64,000 nucleotides of DNA from contig BEDY01000002.1 of NCBI GenBank assembly GCA_002335605.1, forward strand, positions 558,001 to 622,000. Direction: 5' to 3'. Positions 22,060 to 35,736 of this stretch are shown piece by piece (the stretch's first letter is position 1; every line of letters starts with the position of its first letter). The notes under the pieces were generated by a model, which searched no databases, was not told the origin of the DNA, and saw only the letters and a list, made by a program, of their open reading frames with translations. The position numbers and the translations under genes were made by a program. The DNA is from Prillingera fragicola. Lineage: Eukaryota > Basidiomycota > Tremellomycetes > Trichosporonales > Trichosporonaceae.

Positions 22060-24476
22060 ATGGGAAAAAACTTTGGCAAGCGCGGTCAAACTAGTGGACG
22101 TGTGAGTGTACAGAATGTCTTCAAAGAAGCGTACTGACTCGAAAGGGTCGCAGGGCTGGACCGCCCAAGGGTCAGCAGCGTCCTAACGGCACCTCAGGAT
22201 GGAAGGACATCAACATGGCCGACATGGGCAACGCCGACTTTGAGGCTTACTACAAGGTAGGCTTTATATTTAACGCATACACTGACTCCGTAGGCTCAGG
22301 GAATCGTTCCCGAGGGCGAGTGGGACGCATTCATGGGCTCTTTGAGGACTGAGCTGCCAACGACTTTCCGTGTGACTGGCTCGCGCGTGTAAGTGGAGCA
22401 CTACGGCAACGAAGCAGCGCTGACCTGGACAGTCACGCCGACACCATCAACGACCAGATCAAGGACGTGTACGTCCCCACTATGCAGGATGTCGAGGTCG
22501 ACGGCGTCAAGTACGACCCTCCCAAGCCCATTGCTTTCTACCCCGGCGGTCTGGCATGGGAGATCTCGGCGCCCAAGCGTGTCGTCCGCAAGCAGCCCGC
22601 TTTCAAGCTGTTCCAGCGTTTCCTTGTTGGCGAGACCGAGGTCGGAAACTTGAGTCGTCAAGAGGCCGTGTCGATGATTCCTCCTCTTCTCATGGACGTT
22701 CAGCCCCACCACCACTGTCTCGACATGTGCGCCGCCCCTGGCTCCAAGACGGCCCAGATCATTGAGGCCCTCAACCCCCACCACACCGAGTCGAGTGGTC
22801 TTTTGATTGCCAATGACGCCGACTACAAGCGCACCCACATGCTTGTCCACCAGACCGGCCGTATGCCCAGCAAGGGCCTCATCGTCACCAACTTTGACGC
22901 TACCATGTTCCCCAACGTCAACATGGGCGACGGCGAGACTCTCAAGTTTGACAGGATATTGGCCGACGTTCCCTGCAGTGGCGACGGTACTCTCCGCAAG
23001 AACATGGAGATCTGGAACAAGTGGGCCCCCGGAGACGGCAACAGTCTGCACGTCATTCAGCTCCGTATCCTGGACCGCGCAATGAACATGCTCAAGCCCG
23101 GAGGCCGCCTCGTCTACTCGACCTGCTCGTTCAACCCCTCAGAGAACGAGGCGGTTGTTGCCGCTGGTCTCAATGCCCACCCGGGAGAGTTCTCCATTGT
23201 CGATGTCGCCAAGGAGCTCCCTGGCCTCAAGCGCCACGCCGGTATCAGCTCGTGGAAGGTCGCTACCCGCGGCAAGGACGCCGAGGAGATGACCTACCAC
23301 GAGTCGTATGACGCGTACCGTGAGGCCGTCGACGCTGGAACTGAGAAGGAGAAGGAGAAGGGCAAGGGCCTCCCCAAGACCATTTGGGCCCCAGCCAACG
23401 CCGCCGACCTCCACCTCGACCGCTGCCTGCGTCTGCTCCCCCACGACCAGAACACTGGTGGCTTCTTCGTCTGTGTCCTCCAGAAGGCCGAGTCCACCGA
23501 CGCCGCCGCCGTTGAGGCTGCTGCCAAGTCGAACGACGTTGTCAACATCTCCGAGCTCCCCGAGGCCGACGACGACATTGAGGTCATGGACGAGAAGGGA
23601 GCGCTCAGCCTAAAGCGCCAGCTCTCGCCTTCGGCTGAGGACGGCCCTTCGGACGCCAAGAAGCCCAAACCCGCACCCGGCAAGGAGAAGAAGGGCGACC
23701 TCGGTTTCCGTGAGGACCCTTTCTCTTTCGTTGACGAGAACCACGAGGAGGTCGGCCGCATCGTCCACTGGTTCCACCTCAAGGACTCTTTCCCCCGCGG
23801 CAACCTTCTGGTCCGTAACGCCTACGGCAATCCCCTGCGTACCGTCTACGTTGTCAACGACACTGTCAAGACTGTCATCCAGAACAACGACTACACCCGC
23901 CTCCGCATGATTTCCGCAGGTGTCAAGGCATTCGTGCGCCAGGACAGCCAGCAGCGTTCCGAGATCAAGTGCAAGTGGCGCGTCTCCAGCGACGGCATCC
24001 TCGAGATTCTCCAGCACGTCCCCGAGGATGCCCTTGTGCAGGCTACCATTGAGGAGCTCTACATCTTCCTCGAGGAGATGTACCCGCCCATCGAGAAGTT
24101 TAGCGGCAAGTTCAAGGAGCACCTCGTCTCTGCCGAGCTCGGCAACATGCTCGTCCGCTTTGAGGCTGGCGAGGGTCAGGGCGGCAAGCTCGCGCTCCCC
24201 CTCTTCCTGCCCGTGTGGAAGGCCAAGCACTCCATGTCGCTGCTCATTGACAAGCGTGAGAAGAGTGTGCTCTCTAACCGTACGTTTGGCAAGGACATTT
24301 GCAAGCCCGCGCCTCCGCCCAAGAGCGCTGTGGCTGCTGTTGCTGCCGACGCGGAAGGTGCCGAGACTAGCGGGATTGACACGCCTGTGACTGGCGCTGT
24401 TACGCCTGCTGGTGACGAGACGCGCGCAGAGGGCACGCCTGTTGCTGAGGATGAGGAGGCTGCGATGAACGCCTAG
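22060..24476 (+). CDS. NCL1: tRNA/RNA (cytosine-5-)-methyltransferase NCL1/NSUN2 (Trm4)
   Basis: SAM-dependent m5C methyltransferase acting on nuclear tRNAs. Exons 22060-22101, 22146-22256, 22294-22388 and 22433-24476 give 763 residues. The first exons read MGKNFGKRGQ.. and then the basic GRRAGPPKG. The Rossmann core has LDMCAAPGSKT near residue 180 (SAM binding), DVPCSGDG near 259 (motif IV Cys, product release) and YSTCSFNPSENE near 311 (motif VI catalytic Cys); both catalytic Cys are intact. A disordered Asp/Glu/Lys stretch (about 470-510) precedes the C-terminal domain. The first intron uses the acceptor at 22145, the only one keeping frame. It ends 108 bases from the converging DUF1275 gene. 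Its product SAH is cleared by SAHH, encoded at 31258-32610. Confidence 0.93.
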
Positions 24477-24584
24477 ATGTGGTGTAGTGTATGAGATGTG
24501 ACCTTGTGATATGGATATGCGGTATCATGGAAGACTATGGGGAGGTCCAACTCTATGTACAAACAGTGACGGGCCGTAAGACCT

Positions 24585-25773
24585 CTACGCCTGCTTCTCC
24601 TTGGCAAAGCACATGAGCACGAGGGCCACAAACTTGATCAGCGCCGCAAGTACGGATGCAATCCACGCATTGGAGAGCTGCTCTATTCCGAGGCCAAGGA
24701 AGGCGCCTGCCCAGAAGGCGCCGAGGTACATGAGTCGCCTGTCGCGGCCGGAAATCGCCCCGCGCAGCAAGAGCTTGGGGTCGGCAGCGATACCAGAGTA
24801 GACGGTCGTGATTGTCGCCGTCGTCATTTCGGGGATGCCGAGGTTTGTGCCCTGCAGATGGGAGAGGCAAGTGAGCATTTGTTCTAGTTGGTTGATCAGT
24901 AAGACTAACCATGACAACCTGGGGTCCGCCCTGGACCGCCGAGAGAAGCATCACTACCCACTCGTAGCGGCCATTGCGATGGAAAATGGGCGACACGAGA
25001 GGCGACACAAAAACGCAGAAGAGGAAGAGAACGACAGTTTGGAACGTCATCGTTGCGAGAACCCATGCTCGTCGTTGATGGCCTGAGTGATCAGCACCGC
25101 TGATCTAAAAGAGGCGATAACACAAGGAAGCAAGATTCCCTTGCTTCCATCGACGGTCACCCACCAAAACGCGCCCCTAGCTGCCCCATAATCAAGCCCG
25201 CGCCCATGAATCCCAGCAAGGACGTGCCCGCCAGAATCACTTTGCGTTCGCCACGATGGAGTATCGCCAGTGTCAGGAAGACCGTGTTGCCGGTCTGGTT
25301 GGTGGCAAAGGTTTGGAAGAGCGTGTACATGACGCTGTCGAGCATGCTACACACAACGTATTAGCTATGCGCCATAGGTGGAAAGGTGGACTGGCATGGG
25401 AAGGCAACGCATCGGCGGTGACTGCCCGGACATCGAGCAGGCACCGATAACAGTTCGCGAATCTGAGCACACGACCTTTCTCGCCACCTTGCGTATCCGT
25501 GAGCAGCCACACTCACGAAGTCGAGATCGTGATCACGAGGCTTATGAGCACCATATCCGGAGCACCGAGCTCTTCATTGAGCCATCGCGTGAGTGAGCGC
25601 CCACGCTTGCCCCCGCGGGGCGCGATAAGAGGCGCACTGTCGCTTCCGCCAGCAGCAGTGGAGCTTTCGCTATCGCTGTCATAGCGATTGTACTCTGGGT
25701 CGTGATCATGGTGGTTGATGGGTGCAAGGGCCTCGTCGCTATTGATGCTGGCGACGGCGCCGTACGTTGTCAT
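24585..25773 (-). CDS. DUF1275 (YoaK-like) multi-pass membrane protein
   Basis: Predicted six-helix membrane protein of the DUF1275 family; function unknown. Exons 25773-25517, 25346-25165, 25082-24910 and 24851-24585 join in frame into 292 residues. The N-terminal 75 residues are polar and acidic, then come family signatures: a first helix ending MLDSVMYTLF, the ATNQTGNTVFLTLA motif (usual form TGNTV), RRAWVLATMTFQTVVLFLF, GPQVVMGTNLGIPEMTTATITT (family GxQN..TTA pattern) and a last hydrophobic segment before CFAKEKQA. The first intron (25347-25516) is 170 bases, long for this region and may hide a small exon, but the direct splice already keeps frame. Likely in plasma or organelle membrane; location is inference. 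Confidence 0.78.
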
Positions 25774-26600
25774 GGTCTGTGCGCAATAGTGTTGATGGAG
25801 GAATTGGGAAATGCACACTAGCGGTAAAGTGTGATTTTTATGTTGCCGTGCGGGCGGGTCCAGTGATTGCCCGTGGTGGTGTGATTTGAGCAAGCCATGA
25901 CGCAACGCCGCTTGGGCGCGCCAGCTAAAAGAGGTCGTGCATGCAGCCAGCCAAATATGCGATTTTATCGTCTGTAGTTCTCTCGTGACGATCGCGCCTG
26001 TTATTGTTCCAAGACGTGCTCGGTTGCTCGTGATAAGGACGCGAAGAGGTCATGAGCTGGTTTGTTGACGCCAAGCCTTAAATGTTCAAAAGCCCTTCAA
26101 TCTGCGCCGTACGTGGACGACGCTGCCTCGCGATGCAGTCCATCCTGGCCCATAACGTGTCCTGTGACCGCTTGTCGACAGGAGGCGGCCAACTCAGCAA
26201 GGGAGAAGGTGATGAACAGAACAAGAATACATGGCTTGGCAGAGGCCGTGAATTCCTCAAGGACGATCAGTTGGGATCGACAGAGGCCTGGCTCTCTTGG
26301 CTGGGCGGCGGAAGCGAGTACCGTACCTGGCCGAACCCATCGCATTGCCAGGCAGAGGTTTGCAGCATTTGATCCCGCACTTTGCCACCTTGTGCCCCGA
26401 GCCGATGAGCCACACAGGTCCATGTTGGCCAGCTCCATGATGTAGCAGTCTCTCCTCCAACATCTCCAACACTGCCTCGTCCACTCTAGTACAACCAGCG
26501 CATTCGCAATTACACTGTTTTGCTTGACGTCTCCCACTCATCTCCACGCCGCTACGACCTCAACTTACGACCCCTTCAGCCGCCCCGTTTGCCACCGTGA
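25774..26600. other. Intergenic between divergent genes
   Basis: 827 bases between the DUF1275 and Rab start codons. Two overlapping frames near 26.1-26.5 kb lack motifs and normal codon use. From about 26440 it becomes C/T-rich, as in a 5' UTR/promoter of the Rab gene. No RNA gene recognised. Confidence 0.4.
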
Positions 26601-27701
<1,101 letters not shown>

Positions 27702-28075
27702 GCTTGAGAGGATTTCATGGGTCTAGAGGTTCTGCACAAGTGTATGGCTATTATGCATCTGCATCGGATCATGATGGCGTGGATGAAGGCTCGTCTCTGA
27801 GGAGGCAGGGTGGACAGGGCAGTGGCTCTGGAAACATGGAGGGCTATGGAGGACTTTGCAATTGGCGAGGCATGGTGAGTGTTGTGCCGCTTTACGTTGG
27901 GTCCCTGACTATCCCTCGAGTGAAGGATTCTAACGATACACGGACTGTCCGGCACTAGAATGCTATACACACATGCATTGCCGCTGGGGGCATATCTACT
28001 ATGCTCTCTAGTTGTTCTCTAGAGGCCGATACTAATGACTATCTAGGCCAGAGACCGTATCTAGAAGACATATAT
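27702..28075. other. Intergenic between converging genes
   Basis: 374 bases of 3' flanks of the Rab and GT71 genes. Nothing recognised beyond A/T-rich, CTAG-rich sequence near 27960-28080. Confidence 0.45.
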
Positions 28076-30093
28076 CTAGAATCCTTTGCCGTTGGGAACA
28101 AATCCAAAGCCATACAACGTCTGCTCAAACGTGCTCAGGTGAGGTAGAGTCTTCCACTCGACGACCTGGAATGGCGACTCCCAGTCGGGGTACACGGGTG
28201 TCGCGGGGATGGTCTGGTTGAGTGCCTCGGTCTCGTTGAGAGCAAGCTTGTATGCCTCGCGGTAGGCCTCGTCCTCGGCCTTGCGTGCTTCGGGGCGGAT
28301 ATCCTTGTAGTCTACGTCGATGCAGAGGGCAGAGGTGACACCGCCGTGGTAAAAGACGTGCGCGCCGCGCTCACGGATGCTGCGACGCATGACCATTTCC
28401 GTGGCGGGGGCGCGGGCGACACCAAACTCGTCGGCATCAACGAGCATGTCGCAGTCAATGTCGCCTAGGCCGCGGCGCTTGTCGTCATTTGGACGATTCA
28501 GCGGTTCGCCGAGGCGTGCAGTCTCTGGCTGTGCGGGCCAGGTGTTGAACAAGGGAAATTGCTTTTGCTTTCCCCAGCTGTTGAACTGGCCGACACCCGA
28601 GGGGACCTGCTTGAGCAGGTTGTAGTGCACAAATAGCGGCTCTCCCCAGGCATCATGCTGGATCATGGACAGGCCGCAGAATTTGCCCGACATCGTCCCG
28701 CTCGGCAGCGACCCAGGTGCGACCCAGCGGCCTGGGACTGCCCAGCGCTTACGCAACATGAGCAGCGCCCAGCGGAAGATATCCTTGTCGCCGTCCGAGT
28801 AGTAGAACCACTGCTCGTGGCGTTCGAGCATATAGGTGATGAGGTGGAAGGTGTCGAGATGGTGGCGCTTGTCGATAAACATTTGTCCAGTCTCAAACTC
28901 CCACTCGTTGCGGCACTTTACACCTGCGATGGCCCACACGCCGTGGTTGGGAGACGCCTTCCAGTAATCGGGGGTCGCGTAGAAGCCTAGGCGCTTGTAC
29001 CCCGGAGCGTCAAACATGTACTCTGGGTCGCGGACGGGGATAGAGTCCGAGTCGAGGTACAGCACCTCACGCCACGGGCAGTCTATGACGGCTATCGCCT
29101 TGAGATGGTAGTTTTTGCTCTTCTTCGTGTCGCGGAACTGACCCTTGGCCTCGACGAGCTCGACGTCGAGCTCGGCCAGTTCGGCGCGGATAGGGTCATC
29201 AACCGGGGGTCGCTCGTCCGGGAAATGATACACCTGCACGGGCAGGGTGCTGTTGTAAGAGCGCAGCATCTGGACAGACCATTTGGCGCGTTTGAGAGTA
29301 TCGGCATTGCCAGCGACCATGACAATGCCGCGGCCCTCGCCCTCGACCGTCAATGCCGGCGAACCGATGAGCCCCTCCATATGCTGGATAAGCTCCTCGC
29401 GCTGCTTGTGGATGCTTGAACGGTTCGCCGACGCCCACACATTGGCGCTATGTTCAATCATATGCTTGTTGTGCTGCTCAGTGATCGTGTTGCACTGCTC
29501 GAGGTTCCACTGCATGAACCCTCCAGGCTCGACCTCTCCCTCAATCTCTCCACGACCGCCAGGCGCCGCGCGCCAAATGTCGAGGCGCTCTCGCAGAGTC
29601 GCCGTCATCGGCAGCGGGTCCGATGAAATATCAATGGGGCGCTTCGAGCTACCACCATAGAACGGTGAGTAGCCCTGCGGTGTCATGCGTGGCCGCTGTG
29701 GGAATCCATAAGGCGGAGGCGGAGGCTCTTCAGCCAGGACTTCGGGCGCCACCTCGACGTGAGAAGCGTCCTTGTCCCTCCTGAACGAGAACTTGATCGT
29801 CAGCACTCGTCCATACACGCGCGCAGTCAACTCACGTCGCGGTCATGGTTCCACACAAGCATGGCCGTGCCGAGCAAAACAGTCACCCAGACGATGCGCC
29901 TAAACCCCAAACGGCGAGGTCGCAGCCAGCGGTCGGCCCGCGACCCACCCGCTTCTAGCATGCTCGGGGAGGGCAGCGCGCTGCTGCCTGGTGTGAGTGG
30001 GTCCTTTTCGGCCAACGTGGGATGGTAGGGGTCTGAAAAGAAGGACGCCGACTTTGACTCTGGGATTGAGGCGCGCCGAGAAACAGGCTTCAT
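28076..30093 (-). CDS. GT71 (MNN1-type) alpha-mannosyltransferase
   Basis: Type II Golgi glycosyltransferase transferring mannose to glycans. Exons 30093-29836 and 29791-28076 give 657 residues; the intron uses the acceptor after ATCAAG, the one that keeps frame. A short cytosolic tail, then one membrane anchor (IVWVTVLLGTAMLVW, about residues 67-81), a Pro-rich stem, and a catalytic domain from about 200. Key motifs: GRGIVMVAGN, LRSYNSTLPVQVYHF, the DxD metal/nucleotide-sugar motif in VLYLDSDSIPV, and the family blocks GFYATPDYWKASPNHGVW and WEFETGQMFIDK. Which linkage it makes (alpha-1,3 or alpha-1,2) cannot be told from sequence. In this lineage such enzymes act on O- and N-glycans or on the capsule/cell wall. 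Confidence 0.88.
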
Positions 30094-31257
30094 CGCGGCC
30101 ACAGTGCTTGTATACTGTGTGGTGTGGTGTGGTTGAGATGCGATGCGATGTCGCGACAGGAAGAATGAGCACTACACAACTGATCAAGCCAATACATATA
30201 TCTTTGTCTCTGCGAGCTTCCCACTCCACATGCCTGCGCAACTGTGCAACTGGGCTCAGTAGTAGCGCCCCCGCAGGCCGCCAGAGCGCGACGCGGCGAA
30301 GCAAAAGCCGGTCTTGTTGTCCGGGTAGTCGGACCGCAGGTTTGGGTCAAGGCTACGCTGGTTTAGCAGTGGAAGGGGGCCTGAGGTGCGTCGTACGCGT
30401 GCAGGCATGTTGTCAACACCTGCGCGCTGTGCATGTGCTGCCATGCTGCCTTTGTGCGCAGGTTGCGCAGACCAGGCGGAGTAGCGGAGAAGAGATGGAA
30501 GATGCATCAGTCAGGGAGATTGCGGCCAGTCGTCCTGGTCAAACAAGCTGTCGACCAAAGGGGGGTGGACCCTAGATCTTGGCCAGGGCCATCACCATCA
30601 CGTTTCGACTTGTCGTTTTTTTGGTACGCGATGACCGACTTCCAAGGCTTCAGAGCTTCAGGCTGAGGGCTGAGGGGAGGGCCACCTGGTGCACGCCGTA
30701 ACAACGAAGTTAAGGAGCGGATCATGCGGATGCAGGCGTGCTTTCCCATGATCACAGGAATAGCGCAAACAATCATCTTGCATCTGGCCATCTGGACTTT
30801 GAGGCACCTTCCCTGCTGTGTTTCGCTGCCATCCAAGCCGATGCACGTTTTGTCCACAGATCGCGAAAGCACAACACATTGATAGGCAGTCGAAATGATC
30901 GCGAAAGCACAATACATTTTAGGCAGTCGAAATGACCTCCTGCAAGTACCAAGTGACGCAGCGGTGGAACGACGAGTCGTAACAGGTTAGTCAGGTCCTG
31001 AATACGCGAGATAGGGCATAGCTAGTAAAAGCACTATACGATTGTGACGAATTGTGGCAGCGGCAAAGTCAGTATAGGTAATCTGCGGCTGCTACCAAGA
31101 GTGTGTTGCCGTTGAGGCATATGCATGCAATCTTCTTCTTCTTCTCTCTCTCAATAAATGGGTTTCGTAGTATGCAGGTATGTTATGCGCTCTGTTGAAG
31201 CGTGCTTTTTAATGTGTTAAAACAACTGGTCGACCCATTTCTAGGCGGACACACCGC
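30094..31257. other. Mostly empty intergenic stretch holding one possible tiny gene
   Basis: Apart from the candidate gene at 30256-30507, nothing was recognised. A CTT/CT microsatellite lies at 31132-31152, close to the 3' end of SAHH. Confidence 0.4.
30256..30507 (-). CDS. Possible two-exon micro-protein
   Basis: A last exon (30357-30256) with the C-ending codon bias of real genes here encodes 33 residues ending SGGLRGRYY. A typical 39-base intron (30358-30396; GTACGA donor, GCTAAAC branch-like, CAG acceptor) joins it in frame to an exon with in-frame ATGs at 30408, 30444 and 30507, giving 37, 49 or 70 residues. The core RSLDPNLRSDYPDNKTGF has no family I recognise. No signal peptide in the shortest form. 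It lies 162 bases upstream of the divergent strand's GT71 start on the same strand. It may be a real micro-protein or a chance frame. Confidence 0.4.
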   Translation of the reverse strand: MHLPSLLRYSAWSAQPAHKGSMAAHAQRAGVDNMPARVRRTSGPLPLLNQRSLDPNLRSDYPDNKTGFCFAASRSGGLRGRYY

Positions 31258-33102
<1,845 letters not shown>

Positions 33103-35571
33103 ATGGCGGTGACCTCGCACGACGGTGGCCTCACCGGTGGGTCCATCGGCATTGATCAGGACACGGATCTGGCTCTTCTTGTAAGTGGCCATGAGGGAAG
33201 GCACTGCTGAACAGCACAGGATCAGCATCTGCTAAAGACTAACGCGTTGAGCCAGCGCATGACCAGTATGTTCATTCTGTATGCTTATTCTAACTGATTC
33301 AGCCATTCTGTCGCAGCTAGATTCCCGGCTATCGCGGTTGGACAAGTCGATTGCACCTCTGGGGATCCGTGAACTCACACGACAGACATCCAACCTGGAC
33401 GCGGTTCTTGACATTTTGGCACCAGGAAGTCGGCCACAACCAGCAAGAGGAGGATCATTTGGAGCACCATCAAGCGTCAATGGCAGCTTTGAAGGAGGTG
33501 GAGGAGGCAGTGCGGCAACAACACCGTTAGCCCTCGTACCCCCAAGCAACCCATTTGGAATGAGCCACAGCAAGACGTTTGGCTCGTTCCAGGAATCGCG
33601 TGACAAGGTGCCAAGGGAATCGCCGTCCCCAAGCAATGTCATGGATCGTGGGCGCGCCATTCCTCGACCAGATATTTTGCCCCGCTGGACAGACGGCAAG
33701 GGGGCTAGTACGCCAACGCGTAAGCCGTCACACAATGCCGTCGACAGTCCGGCGTCAGTGGCGTCACCAACCGCTCCATGGCAGGCTCAGGCTGAGACTG
33801 GTAACGAGCGTGAAATTCTCGCACGAGGACCCGATCTCATGAGTCTCAGCGAGTACTTTAGTGCCATGAGTGTTGTTATCGCGGACCTGGAGCAGATGCA
33901 CCAAGGCCTCATGGACGGACGCGGAGGGACGCGCGAGGCGGGAGTGATTGAGCTGGTATGTGCACACTTCCCCACACTAACTGACCTTGCAGTCCAACGA
34001 ATTGGGAGAGGCATACACCAGTCTGGCACAGCTGCTGCGCAAGACTATTCGCGAGATGCCCAAGCCTTTCGACCCGTCCTCGTTGATAGGATCCAACCCA
34101 CCAGTGACTGTCTACTATCCTCAGCTATCTAGTGTCAAACCATTGTCCAGCAAGATGGCGGCGATTGTGTACCCAGAGGTGCCTACGCCGAAATCGACTT
34201 CGATTCTTGAGCCCATTCTCAATGAGTGCATTGACGAGATGGCCGGGGTCCGTGGAGAGTGGCTGCGAAACTCGTTGTCTGGCCTTGCGTGGCAGATTGA
34301 CGAGGTCGACGGCGACTTGTGGGAGGGTCGCGGGGGGGAGAAGGTAAAGCTTGTGACCAAGCTGTGGGAGTCGTTTATTGCTGCAGCAGAGGTGAGCCAA
34401 CAGTGCCGAATTGGTCTGACCTGCAGATGGAGCGCTCAGTATCTGCAACCTTGATGCCTGGCCCGCCGGGTAAGTGGCTCCTTGCTCAGACCTTGTCGTC
34501 GGGTCAAGGTGTGCTGGCCTCGACAATGAAGCAGGTCATTGCGACAATAAAGAAGTCGCTCAGCACACAAACAATGGTCCTTCTCGATTTGTTTGCGGCT
34601 CTGCTTCAGTTGCAGCCTCGCTACGAGTCGTCCATGGAGTCCATTCTGGGGCACGACGCTGGCGAAGTCGAGACGGCCATGCAGCCACACCTGTCGGCTC
34701 TGCGCAGCCTGGCGCTGCGTTCATTCCCCGAACGACTCGTGGACATTCGCGCAGGATCGCGCGACGCCCCTCAGAACGAGGCTATCGACGAGACGACTCA
34801 CAGCACGCTGGCGTACCTCGAGGCGCTGCCGTCGTTCGGCAATATGGTCGAGGGTCTCCTCCGTTCGAGCGGACACGCGGAGCGCTCCTGGCTCATGGGC
34901 ATGAATCAGCCGCCATCAACGGCGCGTAATGCCGAGGAAGAGGGCGGCATCGTGAACCTCTACGCCGCCGACGTGCTCGGCACACTGATCAGCCATCTCG
35001 AGACGCGCGCAAAGATGATGCGCCCGCCTACATCTTGGGTGTATCTACTCAACAATTTGTCTCATATTCGTAACACGACGAGCTCGTTTACGTCTGACAT
35101 TATTGGCCCCGGAGCAGAGGACATGCTCAACAAACGCTTCCGGGATGCCAAATCGTGAGTCCTCACGGCCTCCATCTAGCCACTAACAACATAGACACTA
35201 CCTGGCAGAGTGGACTGGCCTCACCAACTTACTCCAGCACCAGGCTGAGAAACGTTTCGGTGTCTCTGCTTCAAGTCACGACAAGCAGTCTACAAAGGAA
35301 GCTTCGGCTCTGTTCTTTGCGCGCCTGGAAGAGCTCGCTATTTCCTGTAGGCAACACCCTCTGTCGCGCGCCGACCCGGACCTGCGGGACCGTGTCGGTC
35401 GCGAGGTCGAGGAGGCCGTCCGCCCTGCCTACCAGACCTGGTACAACCGTGCCCAGGCGCATAGGTATGACAAGTGTAAGTCCCTCACCGTTTGGAGAGT
35501 GCTGACTACGAAAAGACCTCAAACAAAGCCCAGAGGAGATATCTCGTCGCGTCATTGGAATGTTCCGCTAA
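33103..35571 (+). CDS. EXO70: Exocyst subunit Exo70
   Basis: Tethers secretory vesicles at the plasma membrane by binding PI(4,5)P2 and Rho GTPases. Seven exons (33103-33180, 33220-33265, 33303-33955, 33993-34391, 34427-35154, 35195-35475, 35516-35571) join in frame into 746 residues. The N-terminal coiled region reads MTTILSQLDSRLSRLDKSI; a disordered Ser/Pro/Gly stretch (about 75-200) follows; then the helical rods, with LMSLSEYFSAMS and LYAADVLGTLISHL. The C-terminal D domain has VRPAYQTWYNRAQ and ends YLKQSPEEISRRVIGMF, matching the Exo70 end (KYTPEDLE..LF). A GTAAGT..CAG pair 22 bases apart at about 34470 is too short to be an intron and was left in. Confidence 0.9.
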
Positions 35572-35736
35572 TGCCCGCGCTTGTGCGCGCGTGTGTATCA
35601 TAGAGCGAGGGGTTGTCGACACGAGTAATGAATAACTTGTAACGTTTTACGAGGGTGTTCAGGAGAGACACACCCATACATGTCTATCATACATATATCT
35701 GCCCAGCCTCCCCGATTGTCCACTAGATGACGACGG

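Noticed and set aside
23610..24230. Open frame opposite NCL1
   Set aside because: Antisense shadow; Leu/Glu/Asp-rich with no family signature.
34468..34489. GTAAGT..CAG pair in EXO70
   Set aside because: 22 bases is too short for splicing and the frame reads through with homology.
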